From: Ensifer sp. LC11
Lineage (GTDB): Bacteria > Pseudomonadota > Alphaproteobacteria > Rhizobiales > Rhizobiaceae
DNA length: 64,000 bases
Assembly: GCF_001695835.1 (NCBI RefSeq)
Contig: NZ_MBSO01000016.1
Location: 1 to 64,000 of the forward strand
Direction: 5' to 3'
Part shown: positions 42,898 through 52,283 of the stretch, one piece after another
Position numbering within the stretch: position 1 is the stretch's first letter
Layout: the number at the start of each line of letters is the position of its first letter
Position numbers and translations under genes: made by a program
Notes under the pieces: generated by a model
What the model was told of the DNA's origin: nothing
Databases searched by the model: none
What the model saw: only the letters and a program-made list of their open reading frames with translations

Positions 42898-43026
42898 CGC
42901 GTGACGCCTCCAAGCCCGAGATCAGCCCAGATCGCGTCGACCTGACCGATGACCGCCGGCGACATCTGCAGCACCCGTCCCCATTCACGATCGGTCTCGC
43001 TACCGATCTTGTTGGTGGCGTCGAGT
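42894..43026 (-). pseudogene. ubiD: ubiD-family decarboxylase, C-terminal remnant
   Basis: About 43 codons read LDATNKIGSETDREWGRVLQ and end DAIWADLGLGGVTR, the C-terminal end of UbiD. The stop overlaps the ubiX start (ATGA), showing these were once a coupled ubiD-ubiX pair. An in-frame TGA precedes the fragment and the main part is missing. Confidence 0.72.
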
Positions 43027-43110
43027 CAAGGCTCATCGCATAGGGCTCCCATGCCCGAACTGCCGGGCAACGGCGCTGCTTGACAGCCGCATAGGCGCCT
43101 CATATGGTAC

Positions 43111-43124
43111 ACCTGTATACAGGT
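43111..43124 (+). promoter_or_regulatory. Perfect 14-base palindrome, probable GntR operator
   Basis: ACCTGTATACAGGT is a perfect palindrome 35-48 bases before the solute-binding protein start. GntR-family (FadR/VanR type) sites have similar T-G-T-A-T-A-C-A cores, and a GntR gene lies in the operon, so self-regulation is likely. Confidence 0.65.
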
Positions 43125-43158
43125 ATAGCTGTTGCTGTCTAAAAGAATGGGGAACATC

Positions 43159-44202
43159 ATGCTTCGGTCTTATCTTGCGGCGGCGCTCGCCGGCGTTGCC
43201 TCGCTTGCAAGCGCTTCTTACGTCCATGCCGGTCCTGTCTTCGACGAGGTCGTTTCAACCGGAAAGCTGATCTGCCTGGTAAGCCCGAGCGCGCCGGGTT
43301 TCTCGGTACCGGACAGTGCCGGCGTCTTTCAGGGGTTCAATGCGGATTTTTGCCGGATGGCCGCAGCCGCCATTCTCGGTGACGCCGGCAAGGCCGATAT
43401 TCGCGGCATCGGTTTTTCAGATTCGCTGAAGAGCCTCGTCTCCCGGCAGGCACACATGGCGTCGCGCTCGGTGACGGAGACGGGCACGCGGTCGGCCGAC
43501 CCCGGCTTGTCCTTCGTCGCCACGACCTTCTATGACGGGCAAGGCTTCATGGTGCCAAAGTCGCTCGGCGTGAAATCGGCAACCGAGCTGAAGGGCGCGA
43601 CGATCTGTGCCGAGGATGGATCGACAACGCTTCTCAACATCGCAGACTGGTTTTCTGCGCAAGGTCTCGAGTACAAGGTCGAAAACATTGCCGACAAGAC
43701 GGCGCGCCTGCAGGCGTTCTTTGCTGGAAAGTGCGACGTCTACGCCTCTGACATGACCGCCCTTGCGGCCGACCGCCACCTCGCCAAAACTCCGGCCGAC
43801 TACGAGCTTCTGCCCGAAGTGATCTCCGCCGAGCCCCTCACCCTCGTCACGCAGCCGGACGAAGCTCTGCAAAGGGCCGTGCGCTGGGGGTTTGAAGTCA
43901 TGCTCAACGCCGACGAGCTTGGCCTCAACTCGACGAATGTCGATGCTGCTGTCGCCCATCTGGACAAGCAGCCGAAGGCTGTACAGCGCTTGCTCGCCAA
44001 GGACGGCGCGACCGCCGACATGGCCGCGAAGATGAAACTGCCGGCCGATTGGGCCTATCAGGTCATCAAGCAGGTGGGTTCCTATGGCGAGGTGTTCGAT
44101 CGCCACCTCGGCCCATCGACACCGTTCAATCTCAAGCGCGAGGGCAGTTTGAACGCTTCGTCCAAGGATGGTGGCCTGATGTATGCCTATCCGATACGGT
44201 GA
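43159..44202 (+). CDS. Amino-acid-type ABC solute-binding protein, AapJ/BztA-like
   Basis: A 347-residue protein with a signal peptide (MLRSYLAAALAGVASLASAS, cleavage near VHAG) and the family-3 binding-protein signature (GFNADFCRMAAAAILGD, then GATICAEDGSTTLLN and AFFAGKCDVYASDMTAL). The closest group is the general L-amino-acid binding proteins AapJ/BztA. GGGGA precedes the ATG at 43159. Adjacent phosphatases suggest the ligand could carry a phosphate, which is inference. Confidence 0.9.
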   Translation: MLRSYLAAALAGVASLASASYVHAGPVFDEVVSTGKLICLVSPSAPGFSVPDSAGVFQGFNADFCRMAAAAILGDAGKADIRGIGFSDSLKSLVSRQAHMASRSVTETGTRSADPGLSFVATTFYDGQGFMVPKSLGVKSATELKGATICAEDGSTTLLNIADWFSAQGLEYKVENIADKTARLQAFFAGKCDVYASDMTALAADRHLAKTPADYELLPEVISAEPLTLVTQPDEALQRAVRWGFEVMLNADELGLNSTNVDAAVAHLDKQPKAVQRLLAKDGATADMAAKMKLPADWAYQVIKQVGSYGEVFDRHLGPSTPFNLKREGSLNASSKDGGLMYAYPIR

Positions 44203-44234
44203 GGCGTTCATTGTCACAAGTGGGGCAACGCGTG

Positions 44235-44834
44235 ATGACCGGCGGCGAGCTGGAGGGCGACATCGGGGACCTCGTACCCATTCGGGCCACAGTGGATTGC
44301 CCAGCCGGTGGTCGCCTCGTGACTCTCGGCGCTCCCGGTCTTTCCATCGGCCACCGCGGTGACGCATGGCTCGATCCAGAGGGGGTCGAAAGAGCGATCG
44401 ATGCGCTGGTCCGACGCGACGCCTCGTTGTTTCTGTTCCTGGCGCGGGACGAAGATTGCCCCGCAGGGCTCCGGCTCCTGCTGCGGCAGCGCGTGAGGCA
44501 GGCAGGCATCGCCTTTGCGGCGCTGCCGATCGATGATTTCGCCGCGCCGGGGCGGGCATGGATCAGAGCCTGGCGGCGTCTGGAAGGGTATGTATCGGCA
44601 ACCCTGGCTCAGGATCGGACAATTGCTCTGTGCTGCAGTTATGGTGCTGGCAGGAGCGGCACGGTTGCGGCCTACATACTCAACGAACGGGGCCTCTCGG
44701 TCAAAGAGGCCCTGTTCAGGATACGAGACCAGTTTCCGGAATCCGTCGAAAGCCCTCTTCAGGAAACCTGGCTGCACGAGCAATTCAACGACCGCAAAAG
44801 AGCGGTCGAGACCAATGGAGGTCCTAAGACGTGA
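44235..44834 (+). CDS. Dual-specificity/tyrosine-phosphatase-like protein, first copy
   Basis: The 199-residue protein has a Cys-X5-Arg loop (Cys134-SYGAG-Arg140-S) and a possible general-acid Asp in PIDDF around residue 100. No signal peptide is seen. The loop differs from the usual HCxxGxxR by having CCSYGAGR. The ATG at 44235 has a GTGGGG site; a GTG at 44199 overlapping the previous stop is possible. It lies between the solute-binding and GntR genes, with GTGA overlap to the latter. Confidence 0.75.
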   Translation: MTGGELEGDIGDLVPIRATVDCPAGGRLVTLGAPGLSIGHRGDAWLDPEGVERAIDALVRRDASLFLFLARDEDCPAGLRLLLRQRVRQAGIAFAALPIDDFAAPGRAWIRAWRRLEGYVSATLAQDRTIALCCSYGAGRSGTVAAYILNERGLSVKEALFRIRDQFPESVESPLQETWLHEQFNDRKRAVETNGGPKT

Positions 44835-45460
44835 GTTTGCCGCAAACATCGAGGTCCGGTCCGCCACGTTCCGAGGACATGTTGCAGGAGCTGCGCTTTC
44901 GCATCTGCAATACCGATCCCGATACGCCGATCATGCTGCACGAGGGCAAACTGGCGCAGGAGTTCGGCGTCAGTCGGACGCCGATCCGGCAGGTGCTGCA
45001 GCGGTTGTCGTTTGAAAGGTTGCTGGAAACGCGCTCGGGCGTCGGCACGGTCGTGAGCGCCCTCGACCCCGCCGAATGTGGGCTTCATTTCTCAATGTTG
45101 TCGGACATGCTTCGGCTCTGCACGCGCTGCTGCGCGGAAAGCTACACCATGCAGTCGCGCATCCAGATCGCGGCGATTGCAGAATTGTCGGCAAAGCCTG
45201 GCAACGATCCGCTCGCGAGCTACTTCGCCATTCGCGCGCAGTTTCTCGAACTGGCGTCTGGGCTGGTGCGTGATCCGATCATCGCCGAGGCGCATGCGGC
45301 GCTGCACTGGCGGGCAATTCGCTGGCGCATGCAGGCAGCGCGAGCCGACGTCGCTGGCGCATTTGCAGCGCTGCGCAACGTGGTCTCGAAGCTTGCAGAG
45401 ACGGAGAAGCCGGCCGGGCTGCTCGCGTGTCTCGCCGACGAGCCGGCAACGACAGCATGA
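44831..45460 (+). CDS. GntR-family regulator (FadR/FCD type)
   Basis: The 209-residue protein starts with a GTG overlapping the previous stop. The winged helix is at about residues 17-75 (EGKLAQEFGVSRTPIRQVLQ, then RLSFERLLETRSGVGTVVSA) and the C-terminal part is helical with FCD-like spacing. It lies inside the ABC/phosphatase operon, and a palindrome upstream of the first gene is a likely target. FCD ligands are usually small carboxylates. Confidence 0.88.
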   Translation: MSLPQTSRSGPPRSEDMLQELRFRICNTDPDTPIMLHEGKLAQEFGVSRTPIRQVLQRLSFERLLETRSGVGTVVSALDPAECGLHFSMLSDMLRLCTRCCAESYTMQSRIQIAAIAELSAKPGNDPLASYFAIRAQFLELASGLVRDPIIAEAHAALHWRAIRWRMQAARADVAGAFAALRNVVSKLAETEKPAGLLACLADEPATTA

Positions 45461-45990
45461 CCCCCGCCATCATCCCCTTCCTGCGGCCCGTCCATTTGCC
45501 GACTGGCGTTCCGGGCGAGCTTTGGCTTGGCCCGATGCCCGGCCGCCTGCGGCCATTGTCCGACGATCTGGACGCGCTGCGCCGGCAACGGATCTCCCAT
45601 GTGGTCAGCCTCACGCCGATTGGCGAGATAGAAGAGAAGGCGCCGGACTATGCCAGCGCCTTGGCCAAGGGGTTAGGCATTGCGGTCACCCGTTTCCCGA
45701 TCGCCGATTTTGGCGTGCCTGATGACGAAGACGGCTTTTTGGCTACAGCCGATCAGGCTGCGATCGCGCTTGCGGCCGGCGCCAGCGTCTTTGTCCATTG
45801 CGCCGCCGGGATTGGCCGCACCGGCACAGCGGCTACATGCATTCTGTTGGCCCTTGGGCTCAGCCAGACTCATGCCGCAAGGCTTGTCGCCGATGCCGGA
45901 TCGGGACCCGAGACCGAAGCGCAGAAAGAGCTGGTGGTCCGGATCGCCGGATCCGTGGCGTCGCGCAGCCCGGCCGAAGTACATCCTTGA
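45457..45990 (+). CDS. Dual-specificity phosphatase, second copy
   Basis: A 177-residue protein with the classical loop VHCAAGIGRTGTAATCILLA (Cys115 to Arg121) and the general acid Asp84 in IADFGVPDDE. This is a typical DSP/PTP-like fold, cytoplasmic. It is distinct from the first phosphatase in the operon. ATGA overlap with the GntR gene shows coupling. In this setting it may dephosphorylate an imported compound rather than a protein. Confidence 0.85.
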   Translation: MTPAIIPFLRPVHLPTGVPGELWLGPMPGRLRPLSDDLDALRRQRISHVVSLTPIGEIEEKAPDYASALAKGLGIAVTRFPIADFGVPDDEDGFLATADQAAIALAAGASVFVHCAAGIGRTGTAATCILLALGLSQTHAARLVADAGSGPETEAQKELVVRIAGSVASRSPAEVHP

Positions 45991-45997
45991 GGCGACT

Positions 45998-47188
45998 ATG
46001 GATCAGAAGCTGATATCTCCTGTCGCACAGAGCAGTCCGCCGAAGAAAGCGCTGGACATTTCCTGGTTGGATATCGGTGCCGGCCTTGCACTGATCGCGG
46101 TGTTCGCTCTGGTGGCGATGAACATCCATTCCAACATGGTCGCAGCTGGCATCCAGCCAGGGTTTTCATTTCTGACGCAACAGGCCGGCTTCGATCTTAG
46201 CGAGAGCTTGATCCCTTATGGGGCCAGCGACAGCTACCTGCGGGCGATCCTCGCGGGCCTCGCCAACACGATTGCCGTCGCAGCAGCCAGTCTCGTGGTC
46301 GCCTGCGCGAGCGGGCTGCTGGTTGGCCTGCTCAGCGTCAGCGCTCAGGCACCTGCGCGCCTGCTTGCGCTTGGCTATGTCGAGCTGTTCCGGAACCTGC
46401 CGAAGATTCTCGTCCTGCTGGTGATCTTCGTTGCGGCGGTGAATGGCCTGCCCGCGGTCCGGCAGGCCATCACCTTCGGGCCGCTGACGATTTCCAACCG
46501 GGCGATCTATCTTCCATGGCTCTCGGACGACCCACGCAACAGCCGCTGGCTGCTTGCGTCCCTCGTGGCCGTTCCCGCGGCGAGCGCGCTTTGGCTGCGC
46601 CGGGTTGCACGGCGCCAGGCGCAGACCGGCGTGCGCGGCACTGCATGGCCCGTCGTCATTGCGATCGCGATCGTCGTGCCGACCGCCCTCGCCTTCGTGC
46701 TCAAGGCGCCGCTTGTCTTGTCATGGCCAAAACTCGAAGGCTTTTCCGTAGGAGGCGGCGTCGCTTTTTCCATCCAGTTCTGCACGGTCGCGATCGCGCT
46801 TGGACTTTATCACGGCGCACAGATCGCTGAGGTTTTGCGCGGCGGCATCCGGGCCGTGCCTGCCGGACAGATCGAGGCGGCGGCCGCACTCGGCCTGAAG
46901 CGCGGCCGCATCACCCGGCTCATCGTCCTGCCCCAGGTGCTGCGCATCATTATCCCGCCGCTCAACAACCAGTTCGTCAATCTGCTGAAGAACACCTCCA
47001 TCTCGATCGCCGTGGGCTATTCCGACCTGATGTCGGTGGCCGGCACCACCATCAACCAGACATTCCGGCCGCTGGAGACCATGCTGATCACCATGTCGAT
47101 CTACTTGGCGCTCTGCCTTGTGCTTGCCGGCACCTTGAACCATTGGAGCGCCCGTATTCGCGCCCGGGAAGGACGCGGAACGCGATGA
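45998..47188 (+). CDS. Amino-acid-type ABC permease, AapQ/BztB-like
   Basis: The 396-residue protein has the long AapQ-type layout: N-terminal helix, insertion of about 100 residues between helices, and the C-terminal permease domain with the EAA loop (GQIEAAAALGLKRGRITRLI) and NNQFVNLLKNTSISIAVGYS. It pairs with the following permease. It starts seven bases after the second phosphatase. No ATPase gene (AapP/BztD) lies in the operon. Confidence 0.9.
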   Translation: MDQKLISPVAQSSPPKKALDISWLDIGAGLALIAVFALVAMNIHSNMVAAGIQPGFSFLTQQAGFDLSESLIPYGASDSYLRAILAGLANTIAVAAASLVVACASGLLVGLLSVSAQAPARLLALGYVELFRNLPKILVLLVIFVAAVNGLPAVRQAITFGPLTISNRAIYLPWLSDDPRNSRWLLASLVAVPAASALWLRRVARRQAQTGVRGTAWPVVIAIAIVVPTALAFVLKAPLVLSWPKLEGFSVGGGVAFSIQFCTVAIALGLYHGAQIAEVLRGGIRAVPAGQIEAAAALGLKRGRITRLIVLPQVLRIIIPPLNNQFVNLLKNTSISIAVGYSDLMSVAGTTINQTFRPLETMLITMSIYLALCLVLAGTLNHWSARIRAREGRGTR

Positions 47189-48279
47189 ACGTGGACGTTG
47201 CACTCTCAGGCCGCCCGCACAGCAAAGCGCAGGCGCGTTGGGGCAGGCTGCCGGCGCTGGGACCCTCGACCCTGTTGTCGCTCGCCTGCGTCGCGCTGGT
47301 GCTTTACATCGGCTGGATCACGCTCGACTGGTTGTTGCTTTCGGCAGTTCCGCCCTGGGCCAATGCCGAGTTTTGCGGGACTGCGAGCGGCGCCTGCTGG
47401 CCGTTTTGGGTGGAGAAGACGCGCTTCATCCTGTTTGGCACCTACCCGTTCGATTTGCAGTGGCGGCCGATGGTGGTCTGCATGCTGCTGCTTACTTTGT
47501 CCATGGCGACCGGTCAGATGGCGGTTTGTGGGCGGTGGGTGGACGTTCGTCTCCTTGTTGGCAGTTGGGTCGCCGGCATGATCGCCAGCTTTGTGCTGAT
47601 GGCGGGCGGCGTCGCCGGTCTGGCGCCGGTTGATGCGACGCGATGGAACGGCCTGCCAATCCTGCTCATCCTCTCCACCATCGCGCTGGCGCTGGCGCTG
47701 CCGGTGGGTGTGCTTCTGGCGCTGGCGCGCTACCAGACACGCCACCGGTTCATGCGTCGCGCGGCCGCCGCCTATGTCGAGATCATGCGCGGCATGCCGA
47801 TGGTGACGCTGCTCTTCGTCGGTGTGTTCGTGCTGCCGCTCACGCTTCCCAAGGGCATGGCAATCGACCCGATTGTCGCTGTGCTGATCGCGCTCGTCTT
47901 TTTTCACGCCGCCTATTTTGCCGAAGACGTCCGCAGCGGCCTCCTGTCGCTTCCCCCCGGCCAACACGAGGCTGCGTCTTCGCTCGGGCTCGGCTTCTGG
48001 CAAACGGCAAGGCTCGTGCTGTTGCCGCAGGCGATCGAGCGGTCAATGCCTGCACTCGTCAACAGCACCATCGGTGCCTACAAGGATACCTCGCTGGTCG
48101 TGATCCTCGGTCTACACGACCTGAGCGCGACCGCCCGCATGGCCTTCAGTGACGTCGCCTGGGGCAACCAGGCGCTGGAGGCCTATGTCTTTGTCGGTCT
48201 GTGGTTTCTGTTGTCCTGCTCATATCTTTCTTGGATCGGCCGACGGCTTAGCGCCAGCGCCACGACACGCGCGCACTAA
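47185..48279 (+). CDS. Amino-acid-type ABC permease, AapM/BztC-like
   Basis: A 364-residue AapM/BztC-like permease with AAAYVEIMRGMPMVTLLFVG, the EAA loop (GQHEAASSLGLGFWQTARLV) and NSTIGAYKDTSLVVILGLHD. ATGA overlap with the previous permease. The operon ends here; it lacks the ATP-binding subunit, so the pair must borrow an ATPase encoded elsewhere, or the gene has been lost. Confidence 0.9.
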   Translation: MNVDVALSGRPHSKAQARWGRLPALGPSTLLSLACVALVLYIGWITLDWLLLSAVPPWANAEFCGTASGACWPFWVEKTRFILFGTYPFDLQWRPMVVCMLLLTLSMATGQMAVCGRWVDVRLLVGSWVAGMIASFVLMAGGVAGLAPVDATRWNGLPILLILSTIALALALPVGVLLALARYQTRHRFMRRAAAAYVEIMRGMPMVTLLFVGVFVLPLTLPKGMAIDPIVAVLIALVFFHAAYFAEDVRSGLLSLPPGQHEAASSLGLGFWQTARLVLLPQAIERSMPALVNSTIGAYKDTSLVVILGLHDLSATARMAFSDVAWGNQALEAYVFVGLWFLLSCSYLSWIGRRLSASATTRAH

Positions 48280-48383
48280 AGTCGAAGCGACACGGAACGC
48301 GGACCGCACGCCCGTGCCCCCCGTGTCGGTTCGGTGCGCCCTTCGCTCTTCAGGTTCTGCGAGAGGCGCTGCGCGAAATTGGT

Positions 48384-49023
48384 TCATGACTCGTGCTGCA
48401 CTTTGGGCATGCATTCATTCGCAATGGCGAGAAAATTTGCAAGCGCCGCGTTTTCGTCGTTGCTGCGCCAGATCAAGCCGGTCTCGACCGTGGGAACAGG
48501 CCCGGAGAGCGGCCGGTAGCACACCCCCTCCCGTTGCAATCGGGTCATGGACATCGGAACCAATGCAACCCCCATTCCGGCGGCGACCAGCCCGATAATC
48601 GTCCGCATCTGTATCGCCTCCTGGAAGACGGAGAAGGTCGCACGGTCCTCGGCAAAGTAACCGGAAACGAGATCATGAAAGATCGGCGCGGACCGACGCG
48701 GAAAGAGGATGAGCGGGGCGGCAAAAAAGTCCGCTGGCGCGAGCGCTTCGCCGCAAAAGCCGTCGCGCCTTGCCTCGATCCACTGCGACGGAACGGCGGC
48801 GACCAGCGGTTCACGCAAGATAGGAAGATAGGTCAAAGTCTGGCTCAGCGCGGTCGATGGCGGCGCGATGACAATCCCAACGTCCGTCTCGTGTCTCAGC
48901 AGCGCGTCGATCTGCAGGTCGCTCGTCGCCTCCCGCAGCGAAAGCTCGACATGTGGGTAGGAGGCTCGAAAGCGACCGACGATCGCGGGCAGCAAGCTGT
49001 AGTCAACCGGAATGATCGGCATA
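48384..49023 (-). pseudogene. LysR-family regulator lacking its DNA-binding domain
   Basis: About 213 residues of LysR effector domain: [40 protein letters not shown] and GLVAAGMGVALVPMSMTRLQ. The helix-turn-helix (about 85 residues) is missing. At about 49023 the sequence changes to the middle of ilvD on the opposite strand, so the 5' end was deleted. Confidence 0.85.
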
Positions 49024-50295
49024 CTGCGCGCCAATATTCCGGCCATCTACGTCTATGGTGGCCCAATCAAGCCAGGCCATTGGAAAGGTCAGAGCCTGTC
49101 CGTTGTCTCCGCCTTCGAGGCCGTTGGTGCTTACATGGCCGGAAAATTGAGCGATGAGGATTTTGAGGGTATCGAGCGCAATGCCTGCCCGACAACCGGC
49201 TCCTGCGGCGGCATGTATACCGCCAACACGATGAGCTCGTCGTTCGAGGCGCTGGGCATGTCGCTGCTCTACTCCTCGAACATGGCCAATCCCGACCGGG
49301 AGAAAATCGACAGCACCGTCGAGCGCGCGCGTGCCCTGGTCGATGCGGTGAGGGCCGGCTTAAAGCCACGGGACATCGTCACACGGCAGTCGATCGAGAA
49401 CGCGGTGGCACTGGTGATGGCGACAGGTGGTTCGACGAATGCGGTGCTGCACTATCTCGCAATCGCGCATGCCGCCGAGATCGACTGGACGCTGGAGGAT
49501 TTCGAGCGTGTGCGCCGTCGGGTGCCGGTGATCGCAGATCTCAAGCCATCCGGCCGCCATATGGCGGTTGACCTCCATCAGGCCGGCGGCGTTCCGCAGA
49601 TTCTGAAGCTGCTGCTGAACGCCGGCCTTCTGCATGGCGACTGTCTGACGATTACCGGCAGGACCATCGGCGAAGAACTTTCCGGCGTGCCTGAGGAGCC
49701 CCGGACGGACCCGGATGTCATCCGGCCACTCAAGGCCCCGCTTTATCGCGAAGGGCACCTTGCGATCCTCAAGGGCAATCTGGCCGAGGACGGGGCGGTG
49801 GCAAAGATCAGTGGCCTCAAACACCCGGTGATGACCGGCCCGGGCCGGGTCTTCAACGACGAACAAACGGCCATGGACGCCATTCTATCCGATCGCATCA
49901 AACCCGGCGATATTGTCGTCCTTCGCTATCTCGGCCCGAAGGGCGGACCGGGCATGCCGGAAATGCTCGCCCCTGCGTCTGCGATCATCGGGCGGGGTCT
50001 CGGAGAGAGCGTCGGCCTCATTACTGATGGGCGCTTCTCCGGCGGGACGTGGGGCCTGGTGGCCGGGCACGTCACCCCGGAAGCATTCGAGGGAGGAACC
50101 ATTGCGCTGGTTGAAGATGGTGATCAGATCACGATCGACGCTCGTCGCCAGCTCCTGCAACTGGACCTTCCGGACGAAGAGATCGCGCGGCGACGGGCCT
50201 TATGGCGGCAGCCAGAGCCGCGATATCGGCGCGGCGTCTTGGCGAAGTTTGCGGCTTTGGTCCGCCCCGCCAGCGAAGGTGCCGTCACAGGCTGA
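49024..50295 (+). pseudogene. ilvD-like dihydroxy-acid dehydratase lacking its N-terminus
   Basis: About 423 residues with [53 protein letters not shown] and [19 protein letters not shown], the IlvD/Edd family. Full-length IlvD is about 560-615 residues; the N-terminal part with the first cluster Cys and metal sites is absent. The break coincides with the broken LysR gene. The copy may have been a sugar-acid dehydratase rather than true IlvD. Confidence 0.85.
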
Positions 50296-50366
50296 TGTTC
50301 CGAATGCAGAGCGGCGGCGACCGTGTGGCGCCTTTGCTCGCACGGCAGCCGACGGTTGCTGCTTTC

Positions 50367-50987
50367 TCAGGATGAGTGGGCTGCGGCAGCCTCTGCGGCT
50401 GTCGGTTTGCCGAAGAGGTTCAAGGCGGCGTATTGCAGCAGCATGATCGTCTTGCCATCGCGAATTGTCCCGGATCGGATCATCGCCAGCGCCTCGTCAA
50501 TGTCGACTTCCAGGACGGCAATATCCTCTCCTTCGGCCTCGTTGCCACCGCCGGCGGAAGCCTTGTCGCCCGGCTGGTATTCGCCAACGAAGAAGTGCAG
50601 TCGTTCCGTTACGGAGCCTGGGCTCATGAATGCGTCGAACACCTGACGCACGTCACGCACGCGAAAGCCCGTCTCCTCTTCCGTTTCCGCCCGGATGCGC
50701 GCTTCCGGTTCGGCATTGTCGAGCAGTCCGGCCGGCGCTTCGATGAGGAGGTCGTCATGACCGTTGACGAAGGCTGGATAACGAAACTGACGGGTAAGGA
50801 TTACCGTGCGGCGGTTCGGATCGTAGAGAAGGATCGTTGCACCGTTTCCGCGATCATAGGTTTCGCGCGACTGTCGCTGCCAGTTCCCGTCGCCGCGCAG
50901 AAAGGAGAATGTCGTCTTTTTCAGGACGTACCAGTCATTTGAGAGGATGGTGACATCCTCCACGCGAACGCGGTGCGCAATCGTCAT
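50367..50987 (-). CDS. Nudix hydrolase, NudK-like (GDP-mannose pyrophosphatase type)
   Basis: The 206-residue protein has NudK-like Nudix sequence, APAGLLDNAEPEARI followed by EETGF, and the N-terminal domain-swap region (VEDVTILSNDWYVLKKTTF). NudK hydrolyses GDP-mannose and related nucleotide sugars. GGAGGTCACG precedes the ATG at 50987; an upstream ATG at 51003 is possible. It is convergent with the ilvD remnant. Confidence 0.88.
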   Translation of the reverse strand: MTIAHRVRVEDVTILSNDWYVLKKTTFSFLRGDGNWQRQSRETYDRGNGATILLYDPNRRTVILTRQFRYPAFVNGHDDLLIEAPAGLLDNAEPEARIRAETEEETGFRVRDVRQVFDAFMSPGSVTERLHFFVGEYQPGDKASAGGGNEAEGEDIAVLEVDIDEALAMIRSGTIRDGKTIMLLQYAALNLFGKPTAAEAAAAHSS

Positions 50988-51180
50988 CGTGACCTCCTTC
51001 ATTGCGACAAGGTTGGCAGAAGGCCCATTCCTTGTTTGAAGGCAAAATCGTGCATTTTCGTGCAATGTCAAGATAAATCATGCAATCAAAGATGATGCTC
51101 CTCCCGCAAAGTACCCGCCTTGCGTCGCAGGTTACCCTGCGACGCTTCGTTCTGCGGATCGTGGCGGTCGGCATCGGGGA

Positions 51181-52167
51181 TTAACGCAGCGGGAACGCCA
51201 CCGGCCGGATCGGCGCTGCGTCCGCGCCGCGGAACTTCAAGGAAGCGCCGATGAATGCGAACTCGTAGACCCGGTCCTTTGACAATTCCTCGAGGTTGAT
51301 AAGTTCGATGATCGGGGCGCCCTGCTGGGCGAGCAGATAGGTATGAACGGGTATGTAGTTGTTCGCGGTCTCCGCGGGAAACGCCTCGAAGCTGAGGTTG
51401 TCAGCGCCCACGACCATGGCGCCGCCGTCCTCGACAAGGAACTTCGCCGCGTCGATGCTCAATCCCGGAGGGTTTGTCATGTAAGCCGATTTGTCCTCGT
51501 AATGCTGCATGCGTCCGGTGCGGATCAGAACGACGTCGCCCTCCGCCAGCGTCACCCCCTGGCTGTCGAGCGCCCCCTGGAGGTCGTTGCGCGTGATCCT
51601 GTAATTGTCTGGAAGCATCCGCATGCCTTTGGCAGCTGCGACATCGATCATCACGCCGCGGGCAACGATTGGCGGCAGCTTTTCCGCGCCTGTGACAGTC
51701 CAGCCCTGGTCCCCCAAGTGGTCGGCCGCCGCATAGCCATTCCATATCTTGCCATTCAGGCCGAAGTGATTGAGCGCGTCGATATGCGTGCCCATATGCG
51801 CGTACATCGAAACCGCCGAGCCGGTATAGCTGACATGCTGGTTCATTTCCTTGCCGACCTTCATCGGGTCGGAGACCGCCGTGCCGTGCGGCGTATGGGT
51901 CATCCACATCTGATATGGCGGGTCGCCGGCCGCCTCCCAACTCGGCATGCCAATGAAGTACTCAACCGCCAGATCGTAGGACTTGGCCCCTTCGATGCGC
52001 GCAAGAATGGCGGCGCGAGATTGGGGCGTGATCAGGTTGAGACGTCCGATCTCGTCCTTGGGTCCCCATGGGCTCTTTCCGACCTCTTGCGCGGCGGCCG
52101 TGCCGCCAAGAAGGCCGGCGACAAGGGAGGCGACCAAGACCCGGCCGACAACTGCGGTGTTGAACAT
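51181..52167 (-). CDS. Secreted cyclase-family metal hydrolase (kynurenine formamidase-like fold)
   Basis: A 328-residue protein with a signal peptide (VLVASLVAGLLGGTAAAQ) and the cyclase-family metal motif HMGTHIDALNHF, plus GDVVLIRTGR. Family members (PF04199) hydrolyse formylkynurenine or other cyclic amides/esters. Export to the periplasm is unusual for formamidase. It lies divergent to a LysR gene, 116 bases apart, which probably controls it. Confidence 0.88.
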   Translation of the reverse strand: MFNTAVVGRVLVASLVAGLLGGTAAAQEVGKSPWGPKDEIGRLNLITPQSRAAILARIEGAKSYDLAVEYFIGMPSWEAAGDPPYQMWMTHTPHGTAVSDPMKVGKEMNQHVSYTGSAVSMYAHMGTHIDALNHFGLNGKIWNGYAAADHLGDQGWTVTGAEKLPPIVARGVMIDVAAAKGMRMLPDNYRITRNDLQGALDSQGVTLAEGDVVLIRTGRMQHYEDKSAYMTNPPGLSIDAAKFLVEDGGAMVVGADNLSFEAFPAETANNYIPVHTYLLAQQGAPIIELINLEELSKDRVYEFAFIGASLKFRGADAAPIRPVAFPLR

Positions 52168-52283
52168 GATGAACTCCTTTTTCTGGTCTTCCCTCGAAAT
52201 CAGGAAGCTGAGTTCACCTTATTGCTGGCATTGACGAGAATAATCAGAGATAAACGGAAAACATAATTTACTGTGGAGAAAAT

